DNA from: Sphingomonas faeni
Lineage (GTDB): Bacteria > Pseudomonadota > Alphaproteobacteria > Sphingomonadales > Sphingomonadaceae
Assembly (NCBI RefSeq): GCF_030817315.1
Contig: NZ_JAUSZF010000004.1
Location: 248,001 to 312,000, forward strand
DNA length: 64,000 nucleotides
Direction of reading: 5' to 3'
This document shows positions 56,280-64,000 of the stretch, in pieces. The position numbers and the translations under genes were made by a program. The notes below the pieces were generated by a model. That model made no database searches and had not been told where the DNA came from. It was given only the letters and a program-made list of their open reading frames with translations. Positions within the stretch are counted from its first letter, which is position 1; the number at the start of each line of letters is the position of its first letter.

Positions 56280-56628
56280 TCATGGGTCCGTGCGGTCGAG
56301 GCACTAGTAACTGCCTACTGGCACGCCAATACGGAGCTACCGGAGGTAACACGTGGGCTTTATCGATCCGTCGTGGAGATCGACAGCGAAGCACTGATCG
56401 CGGCGTTCGCTTTGTGCGTCGACGCCGCGACACTACGATGCTAAAAACCGCATTCAACGCCACCTTAGCGACCTGCCAACCGTCAACTTGAGGCTGCTGG
56501 CCACGGTATTCGGGATAGTTCGTAACGTGTTCAAGCGCAATCTGTCGTCAGAAAATGAACACACCGTCCGAGATCAACTCAAGATAATGTGTAACGCCTA
56601 CCTGCTGGCCGTTCGATCGCTTCATTGA
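56280..56628 (+). pseudogene. C-terminal remnant of a TetR-family regulator
   Basis: The plus frame reads VRAVEALVTAYWHANTELPE and VTRGLYRSVVEIDSEALIAA, which is the C-terminal domain of a TetR regulator. Near 56437 the frame shifts; the next frame continues RHLSDLPTVNLRLLATVFGI and ends with NAYLLAVRSLH. The N-terminal HTH is missing. It is non-functional, and its 3' end touches that of the convergent MarR-like gene. Confidence 0.6.
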
Positions 56629-57107
56629 GCGTCAGCATTGTAAGTGGCGTTCCTGATTAGGGCGCGCAGATAGGCTGACATCGCCTGATCACCTTGGTGA
56701 CTAAGCGAAATCTCCATTCGGCGACGGTCGACAGGATCCGAGACGCGGTTGATTAAATTTAACTTATGGAGCTGCTCGATCCAGCGCTGTGACGTGGTAA
56801 TCGGCGCGTCGGAGAAGCTGACTAGCGTTTTGACGTTCATTGGCAGGTGCTCCCCGCGTGCCACAAAGAGAACCAGTAGCATATCCCAAGCGGGCTCGTG
56901 GAACAGGTCTGCTGGCAAAAATTGGCGCCGAATACGTCGATCGGAAAGTAAAAGATTGGCATGCTCAACAAGTGCCGCCTTACTGGGCTCCCCGATCGGT
57001 GTTTCGGGCTGCGCCTCCTTGGAAACCCGATCATTGAACTCGGCTGCCACCGTTGAAAGCGTCATACGCAACTCGGTCATTAAACTTGCTAAGGAATCAG
57101 TTTTCAT
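56622..57107 (-). CDS. MarR-like winged-helix regulator
   Basis: This protein of 161 residues starts at the ATG at 57107. The winged helix covers about 85-150: WDMLLVLFVARGEHLPMNVK, SFSDAPITTSQRWIEQLHKL and the wing SDPVDRRRMEISLSHQG. The N-terminal half is unrelated to classical MarR. The start codon lies 3 bp after a run of 14 G (minus strand), which takes the place of the ribosome-binding site. Confidence 0.75.
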   Translation of the reverse strand: MKTDSLASLMTELRMTLSTVAAEFNDRVSKEAQPETPIGEPSKAALVEHANLLLSDRRIRRQFLPADLFHEPAWDMLLVLFVARGEHLPMNVKTLVSFSDAPITTSQRWIEQLHKLNLINRVSDPVDRRRMEISLSHQGDQAMSAYLRALIRNATYNADAQ

Positions 57108-57539
57108 CGCCCCCCCCCCCCCCAAAGATCTAAGTAATTATTAATGAAGGCGCCGGGCATCATGTGCTTTTGCATGGATCAAGCTGCAGGCGCTTAACAT
57201 CATGGCTCACCGCCACGGGTCGACAGTCGTATCACGCGCGCTGTCGGAAGATTGTTCATCGATCCGCAGGCAGATCTTCATCCGTAGAGTGGGCGCGGGA
57301 CGGCAGCTATCCAAGGTTCTTGGCCCGATGTTATCGGACTGCTCGGCAGCAAACCCAGCCATTCCGACAAAACGAAGGAGAAACGGGCTAGAGGAAGAGA
57401 CCGCTGATTGCATCGATATGCCACAGTGATCGCTACAGTATGCCAGTATCTATATACGTACCGAGCGTAGGCAGCCTTGAACACCGCGCGCCATTAGTCT
57501 GGCCTGGCTCCCTGTTTCCCAGGGAGCGAGGCCCCCATA
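57108..57539. other. Non-coding gap beginning with a 14-C/G homopolymer
   Basis: Positions 57110-57123 are 14 consecutive C on the plus strand. The rest shows no ORF with a recognisable product; several short overlapping frames around 57200-57430 lack ribosome-binding sites and family patterns. Region 57438-57530 is the downstream side of mucR and ends in the near-palindrome CCTGGCTCCCTGTTTCCCAG plus GGAGCGAGG (about 57508-57535), a possible mucR terminator without a clear T-run. Confidence 0.5.
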
Positions 57540-58046
57540 TTATTCCGCTGCTGCTTCTTCAGCCTTGCGCTTGCGGGGAGCCGAAGCGGGCTTGGCGTCT
57601 GCCTTAGCTGCATTCGTCTGGCCAGGCTTGCGACCCAAGCCAATGCTCTTGGCCATCGTGCGACGTGCTTCTGAATAGGTAGGAGCGACCATGGGATAAT
57701 CCGCCTTCAGGCCGTAACGCTCGCGATATTCCGCTGGCGTCATGCCGTTGGTGGCCAGGTGACGACGCAACGTCTTGTACGGCTTACCATCGATCATGCT
57801 GATGATGTGGTCGGGACTAGCAAGGGACTTACGAGCCGTTACTGCCGGGGTGTATTGTTGAGCAGGCGCTTCGGGCTCAGCAGCCGTAGCGTTACCGCCG
57901 ACCAGCACCGAAACAGTTTCGTACATTCTGTTTAGGAAGGCTGGAATGTCGTCTGCATTGGTACGCGTGTTGGGGTTGGCGAGCCAAGCAATTGTTAATT
58001 CCGTGGCGAGTTCAACGGGGTTTAGGTCGAGGGTAGTGTCGGACAT
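57540..58046 (-). CDS. MucR/Ros-family transcriptional regulator
   Basis: This protein of 168 residues starts at the ATG at 58046 with GGAGC upstream. The conserved core is ITIAWLANPNTRTNADDIPA, SPDHIISMIDGKPYKTLRRH and GMTPAEYRERYGLKADYPMV. In Ros/MucR the core has a zinc-binding Cys pair; here they are replaced (IISMIDG), while the histidines remain. The tail is Lys/Ala/Pro-rich (RKPGQTNAAKADAKPASAPR). MucR proteins are global H-NS-like regulators of surface and cell-cycle genes. Confidence 0.93.
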   Translation of the reverse strand: MSDTTLDLNPVELATELTIAWLANPNTRTNADDIPAFLNRMYETVSVLVGGNATAAEPEAPAQQYTPAVTARKSLASPDHIISMIDGKPYKTLRRHLATNGMTPAEYRERYGLKADYPMVAPTYSEARRTMAKSIGLGRKPGQTNAAKADAKPASAPRKRKAEEAAAE

Positions 58047-58283
58047 AGAAAAGCTCCATTTCTGGACGCGCATCTAGCTACTTGATTGGCCTCTGGCAAT
58101 ATCAGACGGCGCTAGAGTATGTATTTGCGGCGTAGTGCCGTTCTCGCCTGGGATCGATCATAGCCGGAAAGGTATAATGCCATTGCCATTGCCATGCCAG
58201 GGGAGGCGGCTGACTTCGGGAAGGCGGCTGACGCAGCCTTCCTGATTGGGATGCTATTTTGGGAATGTTCGGCGGTGAGCCAA

Positions 58284-58430
58284 GGGGGAGGCCGAAAAAC
58301 CTCCCCAGCCCACTACTGTCTCTCTGCACGTTTATGATGCGGAACAGAGCCAATGCAGTTCACGCGTTCTTACGCGCAAGACAATCTTTTCGAACAACGC
58401 CGAACGTGCGCCTGTCATTGGAGTCGGCCC
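58284..58430. repeat. Duplicated ~145-bp intergenic element, copy 2
   Basis: This is the second copy of the element at 48316. It begins with the stem GGGGGAGG-CCGAAAAA-CCTCCCC and ends CGCCTGTCAT. A one-base insertion after TGTCAT changes the reading frame relative to copy 1. A member of the short repeat family (58233-58266, CAGCCTTCCTGATTGGGATG and TTTTGGGAA) lies immediately upstream. The remainder of the 58047-58592 gap has no gene. Confidence 0.65.
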
Positions 58431-58592
58431 TGACCACACCCGTTTAATGAGCAACGCAGCTGAAATATCCATGCCCGATCCCATAATCCGGCGGTCTCGA
58501 TGCCAGAGCTGAATTAGCGCCGAACGGTTCTCACCAAAATTGGCCTCATCATCTGCGACTTTAGGTTCACATCTCGGGTATCGGGTTTGGCT

Positions 58593-59705
58593 CTACGGGA
58601 TTGATACAACCCGGTCGCGACCATCAGCCTTCGCTGCATACAGCGCCTCGTCCGCCCGTCGCATCATCGTGTCGATGGGATCGGTCTGCGACCGACAGGT
58701 CGTGATGCCAACGCTGGTGGTGATCCGTACTAATGCAGATCCGACGTTGACGGGCTTATCTGCAATCGCTTTGCGGAGGCGTTCGGCGAGCACGGTTCCT
58801 TGATCAAGATCTGTGTGCGGAAGCAGTAGCGCAAACTCCTCGCCCCCGAGGCGACCGAAGATATCGCTTTCTCGCAGAGACGACCGAATGAGGCTGCTTG
58901 TCTCCTTTAGGACTTCGTCGCCGGCCTGATGCCCGTATGTATCGTTCACCCGCTTGAAGTGATCCAGATCAAGCATGACGAGGCTCAGCGCAACGCCGTA
59001 GCGGCGGCATCGCGCAACTTCTGACCGGAACGCCAGCTGGAACGCTCGTCGATTGAGCGCTCCGGTCAGGTGGTCGGTGCTGGCGAGAACGCGCAACGCC
59101 TCCTCGAGGCGGCGTTCTTCTGTAATGTCGTGGAAGGTCCAGATGCGACCCACGAGACCATCATCGATCCATTGGGTGTGGGCCTTATATGCGCGCCCGC
59201 GATGCGGAGCATAGAAGGTCGCGGCGGCTCGCGGGTCTGCTGCAAGTTGGTGATGAAATGCCGCGTCGCCCTGGGACTGGATCAGGTCCCGCAAGGCACT
59301 GGCAATCCGCTCCACCCCACCCTCGGTAGGCGAGAGCCTCAAAAGGGAACGCGCGTCGTTGTTGATCAGCGCGTCCGTCGCCTGCGCGTCGACGAACACG
59401 AACGGTACGGGCAAGCTCCGGATTAACGCGCTGATACGATCTTGCTGTAGCCGCTCCAACTCGCTCTTGGCGCCATGCCGGTCGAGTTCGGCCATTGTCG
59501 CAGCGGCTGCCTCAAGCTGGCTTTCCAGGAAAGGTGGCTCTTGCGAGCACAAGGCGAGCAAGCGCAGGCCCGTGCCTGCTATCTGTTTTGCCCCGATCCA
59601 GGCCGGTCGCTTTCCGCACATCAGGGTAAAGGCAGTTGGCAGGCGCAAGTCGGACGTAGAGCGTCCCGCCGGCGGAAACGTCGCCTTAGGGCGAGCGTGA
59701 TGCAT
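58593..59705 (-). CDS. Diguanylate cyclase with PAS-like domain (GGDEF)
   Basis: This is a 370-residue cytoplasmic enzyme. Residues about 90-195 form a PAS-like sensor (PVPFVFVDAQATDALINNDA, GRIWTFHDITEERRLEEALR). The GGDEF domain starts at STDHLTGALNRRAFQLAF, with LVMLDLDHFKRVNDTYGHQA and the active site DIFGRLGGEEFALLL, so it should make c-di-GMP. An RxxD inhibitory site (RKAIAD-type) is not clear. It stands alone and divergent-free on the minus strand. Confidence 0.94.
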   Translation of the reverse strand: MHHARPKATFPPAGRSTSDLRLPTAFTLMCGKRPAWIGAKQIAGTGLRLLALCSQEPPFLESQLEAAAATMAELDRHGAKSELERLQQDRISALIRSLPVPFVFVDAQATDALINNDARSLLRLSPTEGGVERIASALRDLIQSQGDAAFHHQLAADPRAAATFYAPHRGRAYKAHTQWIDDGLVGRIWTFHDITEERRLEEALRVLASTDHLTGALNRRAFQLAFRSEVARCRRYGVALSLVMLDLDHFKRVNDTYGHQAGDEVLKETSSLIRSSLRESDIFGRLGGEEFALLLPHTDLDQGTVLAERLRKAIADKPVNVGSALVRITTSVGITTCRSQTDPIDTMMRRADEALYAAKADGRDRVVSIP

Positions 59706-59717
59706 GACCCGATCTCT

Positions 59718-60134
59718 TTACCCGCACAAGTCGACCGATTCCGGCAACAGATTGCACGGATCTACAAAGTGTGCCGACCACTTTCCACAAAACCCCAGGT
59801 TGGTACAAAGTGGTATGGACGAACACACCGTGCCCATTGCCAAGGCGACGGCGACGGCGACTAAAACGGTCGTCATTCTGCTGACCATGCCTTCTCCGCT
59901 AAGCTTCGTCTCGGATGACAGCAACAGCAAGACGGCGATCGTGATGACGATGAGCATCGCGACTGGGAAGAGCAACCCGGCACTGTTGTCGTGCCGCCAA
60001 GCCAGCATGAGAAACGTTGCTACCACGCCTATCGTAAGCCCACGCGGACCGAAGCCAAAGCTTCCAATAACGACTATCAGAACAGCCAAGCCAACTGAAA
60101 CCCCAACGCGCGAAGCTGTTTTTGAGGGTTCCAT
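59718..60134 (-). CDS. Small membrane protein, unknown
   Basis: This protein of 138 residues starts at the ATG at 60134 (MEPSKTASRVG). Four hydrophobic segments are visible: VSVGLAVLIVVIGSFGFG, LTIGVVATFLMLAW, GLLFPVAMLIVITIAVLLLL and MTTVLVAVAVALAMGTVCS. The C-terminal tail has several Cys (CSSIPLCTNLGFCGKWSAHF). It ends 12 bp before the GGDEF gene begins, on the same strand, so they may be co-transcribed. No family is recognised. Confidence 0.6.
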   Translation of the reverse strand: MEPSKTASRVGVSVGLAVLIVVIGSFGFGPRGLTIGVVATFLMLAWRHDNSAGLLFPVAMLIVITIAVLLLLSSETKLSGEGMVSRMTTVLVAVAVALAMGTVCSSIPLCTNLGFCGKWSAHFVDPCNLLPESVDLCG

Positions 60135-60271
60135 CGGCCTTACGATGTCACCGACGATCGTGAGGCGCAACATAAGCATGCCCGTCAATGGCGATCCCCC
60201 GGAGTTGAGACGGCCGGAGCAATTTCGCGAGGGATGCTATTTGGAGAATAGTCGAACGGCAGCTAATTCGA

Positions 60272-60682
60272 TCAAAGCTGCACGCCTTTGGCCGTCCAAG
60301 CCGCCATCTCGCCGTCGGCTATGGTCAGCGATACGCGCCAGGTATTGGTGCGCCGTAGGACATAGACATGCTCCCACTCGGCGACCAGAGTGTCGTCAGT
60401 GCCCATCATGCGATAGGCCATGCGCGCCTGAGCAACGCCCGGGAATAGCTCGTCGGCGGACAGCAGGACGCCTTCCGGCCGCACGACGCCCTGGGCTCGA
60501 TAGAAACCGAACAGAGTGGCGCAATGGTCGCGGAACGCGGATCGCGGCATGGCGAAGTTGCCAGTGGGGGTGGGGAACAGCCCAACCTCGTCCCATAGCT
60601 CGCTTAACATGTCGGTGTCCTCGCGCGCGAAGGCATCGACGTAGCGGCCGAAGAAGGCTGTAATTTCTTCGTTAAAGGGCAT
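60272..60682 (-). CDS. SnoaL/NTF2-like protein
   Basis: This protein of 136 residues starts at the ATG at 60682 (AGGA upstream). It reads EITAFFGRYVDAFAREDTDM, LSELWDEVGLF and a C-terminal WEHVYVLRRTNTWRVSLTIA, the alpha+beta cone of the NTF2 superfamily, often called DUF4440 or SnoaL-like. Such proteins bind small molecules or act as isomerases/hydrolases. It lies 41 bp after the ParD-like gene on the same strand. Confidence 0.75.
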   Translation of the reverse strand: MPFNEEITAFFGRYVDAFAREDTDMLSELWDEVGLFPTPTGNFAMPRSAFRDHCATLFGFYRAQGVVRPEGVLLSADELFPGVAQARMAYRMMGTDDTLVAEWEHVYVLRRTNTWRVSLTIADGEMAAWTAKGVQL

Positions 60683-60723
60683 GTCAGTCCTAGCAGGTGG
60701 TCGGGATGGTTGAGGGCGCTCGA

Positions 60724-60930
60724 TCAAGCCGCGAGCGGCTGGACCAAGCGGACGTTCGCCTCCGCGAGTTGGGCCTTCACGATGTCGTTGAAAGCCATGG
60801 TGGGATTGGCTTCGACCAGCATCCCGATCTTCATCCAGAACTCGGCCTGGGCGTTAATCGACCGGCACATGACGGCGCTGGCGCGGCGAGCTTCCTCGTG
60901 CAGCTCATCGTCGATCTTCACCAAACCCAT
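60724..60930 (-). CDS. ParD-like antitoxin family protein
   Basis: This 68-residue protein starts at the ATG at 60930. It begins MGLVKIDDELHEEARRASAV, a ribbon-helix-helix-type start, and continues SINAQAEFWMKIGMLVEANP and NDIVKAQLAEANV, which is the ParD-like family. No toxin gene is adjacent: the next gene downstream is the SnoaL-like one. Upstream is a palindromic promoter, suggesting autorepression. Confidence 0.85.
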   Translation of the reverse strand: MGLVKIDDELHEEARRASAVMCRSINAQAEFWMKIGMLVEANPTMAFNDIVKAQLAEANVRLVQPLAA

Positions 60931-60949
60931 CGCCCGATTCCCATACTGT

Positions 60950-60990
60950 AAATATACGTTCCGTATATGGATCGTATATTTAAGGGTCAA
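60950..60990 (-). promoter_or_regulatory. Promoter and palindromic operator of the ParD-like gene
   Basis: On the minus strand TTGACC (60990-60985) and TATACG (60967-60962) are 17 bp apart, a good sigma-70 promoter. Two perfect 9-bp arms, AAATATACG (60950-60958) and CGTATATTT (60973-60981), with a third half-site CGTATAT at 60962-60968, overlap it. This fits a ribbon-helix-helix repressor site and autoregulation. The 60931-61288 gap also holds repeat copy R3 (61026-61095). Confidence 0.75.
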
Positions 60991-61025
60991 TAGCTGGTGT
61001 GGCCTACGTGGCCCCGCCGATGCCC

Positions 61026-61095
61026 CGCTTTCCCGCAAAGGAACCGCGATCGAGAAGGCATCGGCGTTCTCGGAATCGATGATAATTTAAAAATA
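61026..61095. repeat. Short palindromic repeat, copy R3
   Basis: It reads CGCTTTCCCGCAAAGGAACC, then GGCGTTCTCGGAATCGATGA and an AT-rich end. It shares GCGTTCTCGGAATCGAT with R1 at 48125. A shorter relative, TTTCCCAAAAGGATCGAATT plus TTGGGAA, is at 62692-62721 behind the antiporter gene. Confidence 0.6.
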
Positions 61096-61288
61096 GGGAT
61101 CGGCGAGCCAATGCACTTCCCGAGAGCGTATGGCCTAACGCTCTTGGCAAAACTCCGTAAACGGTCGCATGGGACACGACATATTGGACTTGAAATCAGC
61201 CGTCAGTTGCGCCTTGTTCCGCCCGGGATACCGCAAACGCGAGCATGATCGGTACGCGATCGGCCGAACGGTACACAGGGAGGGGATT

Positions 61289-62599
61289 ATGGCTCTGTCG
61301 GAGCTGAGTGTAGCGTTTTTCTTGCAGGTTTTCGTCATCGTTGGCGCTTGCCGCGCGATGGGCTGGATCATGAAACGTTTCTTCGATCAGCCTCAGGTCA
61401 TTGGTGAGATGATCGCCGGCGTGATCCTGGGGCCGTCATTGTTCGGGCTACTTGCGCCGGACCTTCAGGCGATGATCTTCCCCAAGGATGCAAAACCCGT
61501 TCTGTATGTCTGCGCTCAGCTAGGTGTCGGCCTTTACATGTTTCTCGTAGGGCTAGGCTTCCGAACCGATCACTTCAGAATGAACGCCAGAAGCGCGGTT
61601 GCTGTCTCCCTATCCGGCATGGCAGCGCCTTTTCTTGTGGCCGTCGCGCTTACGCCGTGGCTGCTTGGTCTCGATCTCTTCGGCAAGGGCATCACAAGCG
61701 TTCAGGCGACACTGTTCATGGGGGCCTGCATCTCAATCACCGCGTTCCCTGTGCTGGCGCGCATCATTCAGGAACGTGGGCTAACCAAAACGCCGCTCGG
61801 ATCGCTGGCGCTGTCCGCGGGTGCGATCGACGATGCCGGCGCATGGACGGTCCTAGCGATTGTGCTAGCAAGCTTCGGTGGAGGTCCTGAGGTTGCAATT
61901 AAGGCTATCGTCGGTGGTGGCTTGTTCGCCGCCCTCATGATCGTCCTCGGCCCCAAGCTCTTGGCACCGCTCGCCCGCTGGGCAGAACGTGAAGGCAAGG
62001 TTACTCCGCAGATCCTGGCAGTCGTCGTCATGCTGTTCGGGCTAAGCGCCTGGGCTATGGATTCCGCCGGACTCCACTCGGTATTTGGGGGCTTTCTGCT
62101 AGGCGTCGCGATGCCACGCGGACTGCTAACCGTCGAAATTAGGAAGCAGGTCGAGCCGTTCACCACCGCGCTGCTCGTGCCGATGTTCTTTGCCTTCTCC
62201 GGCCTCAATACTCAGCTGACGATGGTCAACAGCCTCAACCTGGCTGCCATCGCTGCTGTGATCCTGGTCGGTTCCGTCGCAGCCAAGGGGCTGGCGTGCT
62301 GGGCGGCAGCGCGCGCCACGGGGCAGGACAATGCGACTGCCATGGCAGTTGGTACACTGATGAACGCCCGGGGTCTTATGGAGCTCATCATCATCAACAT
62401 CGGTCTGCAGAAGGGCATCATTGGCCCTGCGCTGTTCTCGATGCTCGTTATCATGGCCATCGTCACAACATTGATGGCGTCGCCATTGTTCGAGCGTGTC
62501 TATGGCAGGAAAGCGCGCGCGTCTGGCGAACTGGGCCAGCTCAACGAAGCTGACGATGACGAAGGCACAATCGCCGCTCCTGCCCATCGTCTTGCCTGA
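61289..62599 (+). CDS. CPA2-family cation:proton antiporter (KefB-like)
   Basis: This protein of 436 residues starts at the ATG at 61289 behind GGAGGGG; an earlier in-frame ATG at 61169 is not supported. About 12 membrane helices are present. Typical sites are QPQVIGEMIAGVILGPSLFG, SITAFPVLARIIQERGLTKT and the ion-binding Asp region LSAGAIDDAGAWTVLAIVLA. No TrkA-N domain follows, as in the short NapA/KefB-type transporters. It moves Na+ or K+ against protons in the inner membrane. Confidence 0.93.
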   Translation: MALSELSVAFFLQVFVIVGACRAMGWIMKRFFDQPQVIGEMIAGVILGPSLFGLLAPDLQAMIFPKDAKPVLYVCAQLGVGLYMFLVGLGFRTDHFRMNARSAVAVSLSGMAAPFLVAVALTPWLLGLDLFGKGITSVQATLFMGACISITAFPVLARIIQERGLTKTPLGSLALSAGAIDDAGAWTVLAIVLASFGGGPEVAIKAIVGGGLFAALMIVLGPKLLAPLARWAEREGKVTPQILAVVVMLFGLSAWAMDSAGLHSVFGGFLLGVAMPRGLLTVEIRKQVEPFTTALLVPMFFAFSGLNTQLTMVNSLNLAAIAAVILVGSVAAKGLACWAAARATGQDNATAMAVGTLMNARGLMELIIINIGLQKGIIGPALFSMLVIMAIVTTLMASPLFERVYGRKARASGELGQLNEADDDEGTIAAPAHRLA

Positions 62600-62691
62600 T
62601 CGTGCCCCTAAAGTAGCACGCACGCGGATGCGCTTACCGGCACCCTCGCGACGATCACCGCGAGGGAAGCCGGGCACGTAGTGGCGTAAGC

Positions 62692-62721
62692 AAATTTCCC
62701 AAAAGGATCGAATTTTGGGAA
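62692..62721. repeat. Short palindromic repeat, copy R4
   Basis: TTCCCAAAA-GGATCGAA-TTTTGGGAA is a perfect 9-bp inverted repeat. It lies 93 bp after the antiporter stop codon and could also act as a bidirectional terminator for it, though the flanking T-run is absent. Confidence 0.6.
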
Positions 62722-62836
62722 GCCCGCCGACCTGAGCGAACAACGGAATCAGCGATCTGTCGCTGCAAGCGGTGAAAACCGCCTTTACTAATGAAAGTCT
62801 CTATCCTCTACATTAAGACTGACAGGGGAAACGAGC

Positions 62837-64000
62837 ATGCGGCCTACAAGACGGACGATTCTAGGTGCGGGCCTTGCCGGAACGGCTGCACCGTTGCTGA
62901 CCGGAGTTTCCAAAGGCGCGTCGCTTGCATCGACTTTGCGGCCGGCGAAGGTAGCCCCACCGCAAAGTTTCGCTGGCAACTGGGCGTCGTTAACGACCGG
63001 ATACAGCGCCCCGGACTGGTTCCGCGACGCGAAATTCGGTATATGGGCGCACTGGGGCGCTGCATCCGTGCCGGCCGCGGGCGACGACTGGTATGCTCGG
63101 GACATGTACCTTCAGGGGCATCCCTCATACGAACACCATCTGAAAAATTACGGACATCCCGCAGACACTGGGTTCATGGAAATCCAGAACCGTTGGCGGG
63201 CCGAGCGTTGGGACCCTGCCGGACTTCTGGACCTCTACAAGCGAGCTGGCGCGCGATATTTCATGGCAATCGCCAATCATCACGATAATCTGGATTGCTA
63301 CGCCTCCTCTCACCATGCCTGGAATTCGACCCGGGTCGGACCGCGCAAGGATATCGTCGGTACGTGGGAAAAGCTCGCACGGGAGCGTGGCCTGCGTTTT
63401 GCCGTGTCCAACCATTCCGGCCATGCCTGGCACTGGAATCAGGTAGCCTACGGCTACGATGCCGAGGGAGCGCGGCGGGGACAGCGCTACGATGCCGCCA
63501 GGCTGACGAAGGCCGCTGGCCGCGGCACTTGGTGGGAAGGGCTAGATCCGCAGCAACTTTACACGCAAGACAGTATGGCGATGCCCGATGGCATCACCTC
63601 GGTTGCCGAGGCGAACGCGTGGCACGCCGCAACTGACGGGTTATGGGATGAGGGTGTGCCCCCGGATCCCGAGTTTGTCCGCCGGTGGGTGCTGCGATGC
63701 CAGGAGCTGATCGACAAGTATCGGCCCGATATGCTCTATTTCGACAACCACGACCTGCCGTTGCAACAAGCCGGGCTCGACATGGCCGCGTATTTCTACA
63801 ACCGGAACATGCAGTGGAACGGTGGCCGGCTCGAAGGTGTGGTAACCGCCAAGGAAACGCCCCCGCAGCGGAGGATGGGGTTGGTCGATGTCGTAGAGCG
63901 TGGCCAGAAAAGCTACATCGACCAGTTCCCTTGGCAGACGGAAACCTGCCTTGGAAACTGGTTCTACGGCGAACAATATTATCGGGAGAACCGATACAAG
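62837..64000 (+). CDS. GH29-type alpha-L-fucosidase, N-terminal 388 residues (runs off window)
   Basis: The start is the ATG at 62837 with AGGGGAA upstream; the frame stays open to the window edge. The N-terminus is a Tat-type signal (MRPTRRTILGAGLAGTAAPL). The GH29 domain begins DWFRDAKFGIWAHWGAASVP, with MAIANHHDNLDCYASSHHAW in the second strand region, and YRPDMLYFDNHDLPLQQ, whose Asp is at the position of the catalytic nucleophile. Such enzymes remove L-fucose from glycans in the periplasm or outside. The usual length is 450-600 residues, so one quarter or more is missing. Confidence 0.92.
   Translation, partial: MRPTRRTILGAGLAGTAAPLLTGVSKGASLASTLRPAKVAPPQSFAGNWASLTTGYSAPDWFRDAKFGIWAHWGAASVPAAGDDWYARDMYLQGHPSYEHHLKNYGHPADTGFMEIQNRWRAERWDPAGLLDLYKRAGARYFMAIANHHDNLDCYASSHHAWNSTRVGPRKDIVGTWEKLARERGLRFAVSNHSGHAWHWNQVAYGYDAEGARRGQRYDAARLTKAAGRGTWWEGLDPQQLYTQDSMAMPDGITSVAEANAWHAATDGLWDEGVPPDPEFVRRWVLRCQELIDKYRPDMLYFDNHDLPLQQAGLDMAAYFYNRNMQWNGGRLEGVVTAKETPPQRRMGLVDVVERGQKSYIDQFPWQTETCLGNWFYGEQYYRENRYK

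Noticed and set aside
57164..57429. Overlapping 75-residue ORFs between the MarR-like gene and mucR
   Set aside because: No ribosome-binding sites, no conserved pattern, and three frames of equal quality overlap.
62791..63288. 165-residue plus ORF at the start of the fucosidase
   Set aside because: It is another frame of the GH29 gene; the frame from 62837 shows the Tat signal and GH29 motifs and stays open to the window end.

Overview
The window looks like sphingomonad (alphaproteobacterial) DNA from a large conjugative plasmid or an integrated plasmid. The grounds are high GC, overlapping ATGA gene junctions, a complete F-type transfer operon of the kind found on sphingomonad plasmids, a RepC/RPA-type replication region with iterons, MucR and HWE-kinase regulators, and DUF1173 and DUF6894 proteins. 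Species and replicon cannot be fixed from the sequence alone. Family names come from reading the translations, not from a database search.

Layout. (1) 1-2.9 kb: the end of a LigD polymerase-domain gene, exonuclease III, a DUF3606 protein and small membrane ORFs, one with an in-frame stop. (2) 2.9-22.3 kb, minus strand: an F-type type IV secretion operon read traA-L-E-K-B-dsbC-V-C-x-trbI-S26 peptidase-W-x-U-trbC-N-x-F-H-G, where x marks three uncharacterised small genes. No relaxase or coupling protein is present. (3) 22.3-26.6 kb: a divergent control region with two unknown genes, then a repC-like and a repA (RPA) initiator gene, each preceded by copies of the same 23-bp iteron. (4) 26.6-31.7 kb: lytic transglycosylase, DUF1173 protein, debris of an MFS gene and of an IS1182-type transposase, a secreted nuclease and an excalibur protein. 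(5) 31.8-46.1 kb: an oxidoreductase island (five SDR or related NAD(P) enzymes, a PaoABC-like aldehyde oxidoreductase with a broken second paoC, an old-yellow-enzyme homologue, a Tat-exported aldo/keto reductase, two LysR regulators). A 53-bp direct repeat at 29380 and 46359 brackets regions 4b-5.

(6) 46.5-48.1 kb: a glutaredoxin-MauE-DUF305 fusion gene divergent from a MerR regulator, with a classic 19-bp-spacer MerR promoter. (7) 48.1-58.5 kb: a regulatory cluster with four Crp/Fnr-type genes, two of them in a tandem Crp-DUF6894 duplication, an HWE histidine kinase, an IS5-type element containing an IS110 element, a TetR remnant, a MarR-like gene behind a 14-G tract, and MucR. A roughly 145-bp intergenic element occurs twice (48.3 and 58.3 kb). 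(8) 58.6-64 kb: diguanylate cyclase, small membrane protein, SnoaL-like protein, ParD-like antitoxin with a palindromic operator, a KefB-like antiporter and the start of a GH29 fucosidase.

How parts fit. The transfer operon builds the pilus and mating channel; the two genes divergent from traA are its likely local control. The initiators and iterons form the origin. The oxidoreductase island looks like carbonyl/aldehyde or xenobiotic handling. Regions 6-8 are stress regulation, and a family of short palindromic repeats is scattered only through them, suggesting a different history from the transfer/replication half.
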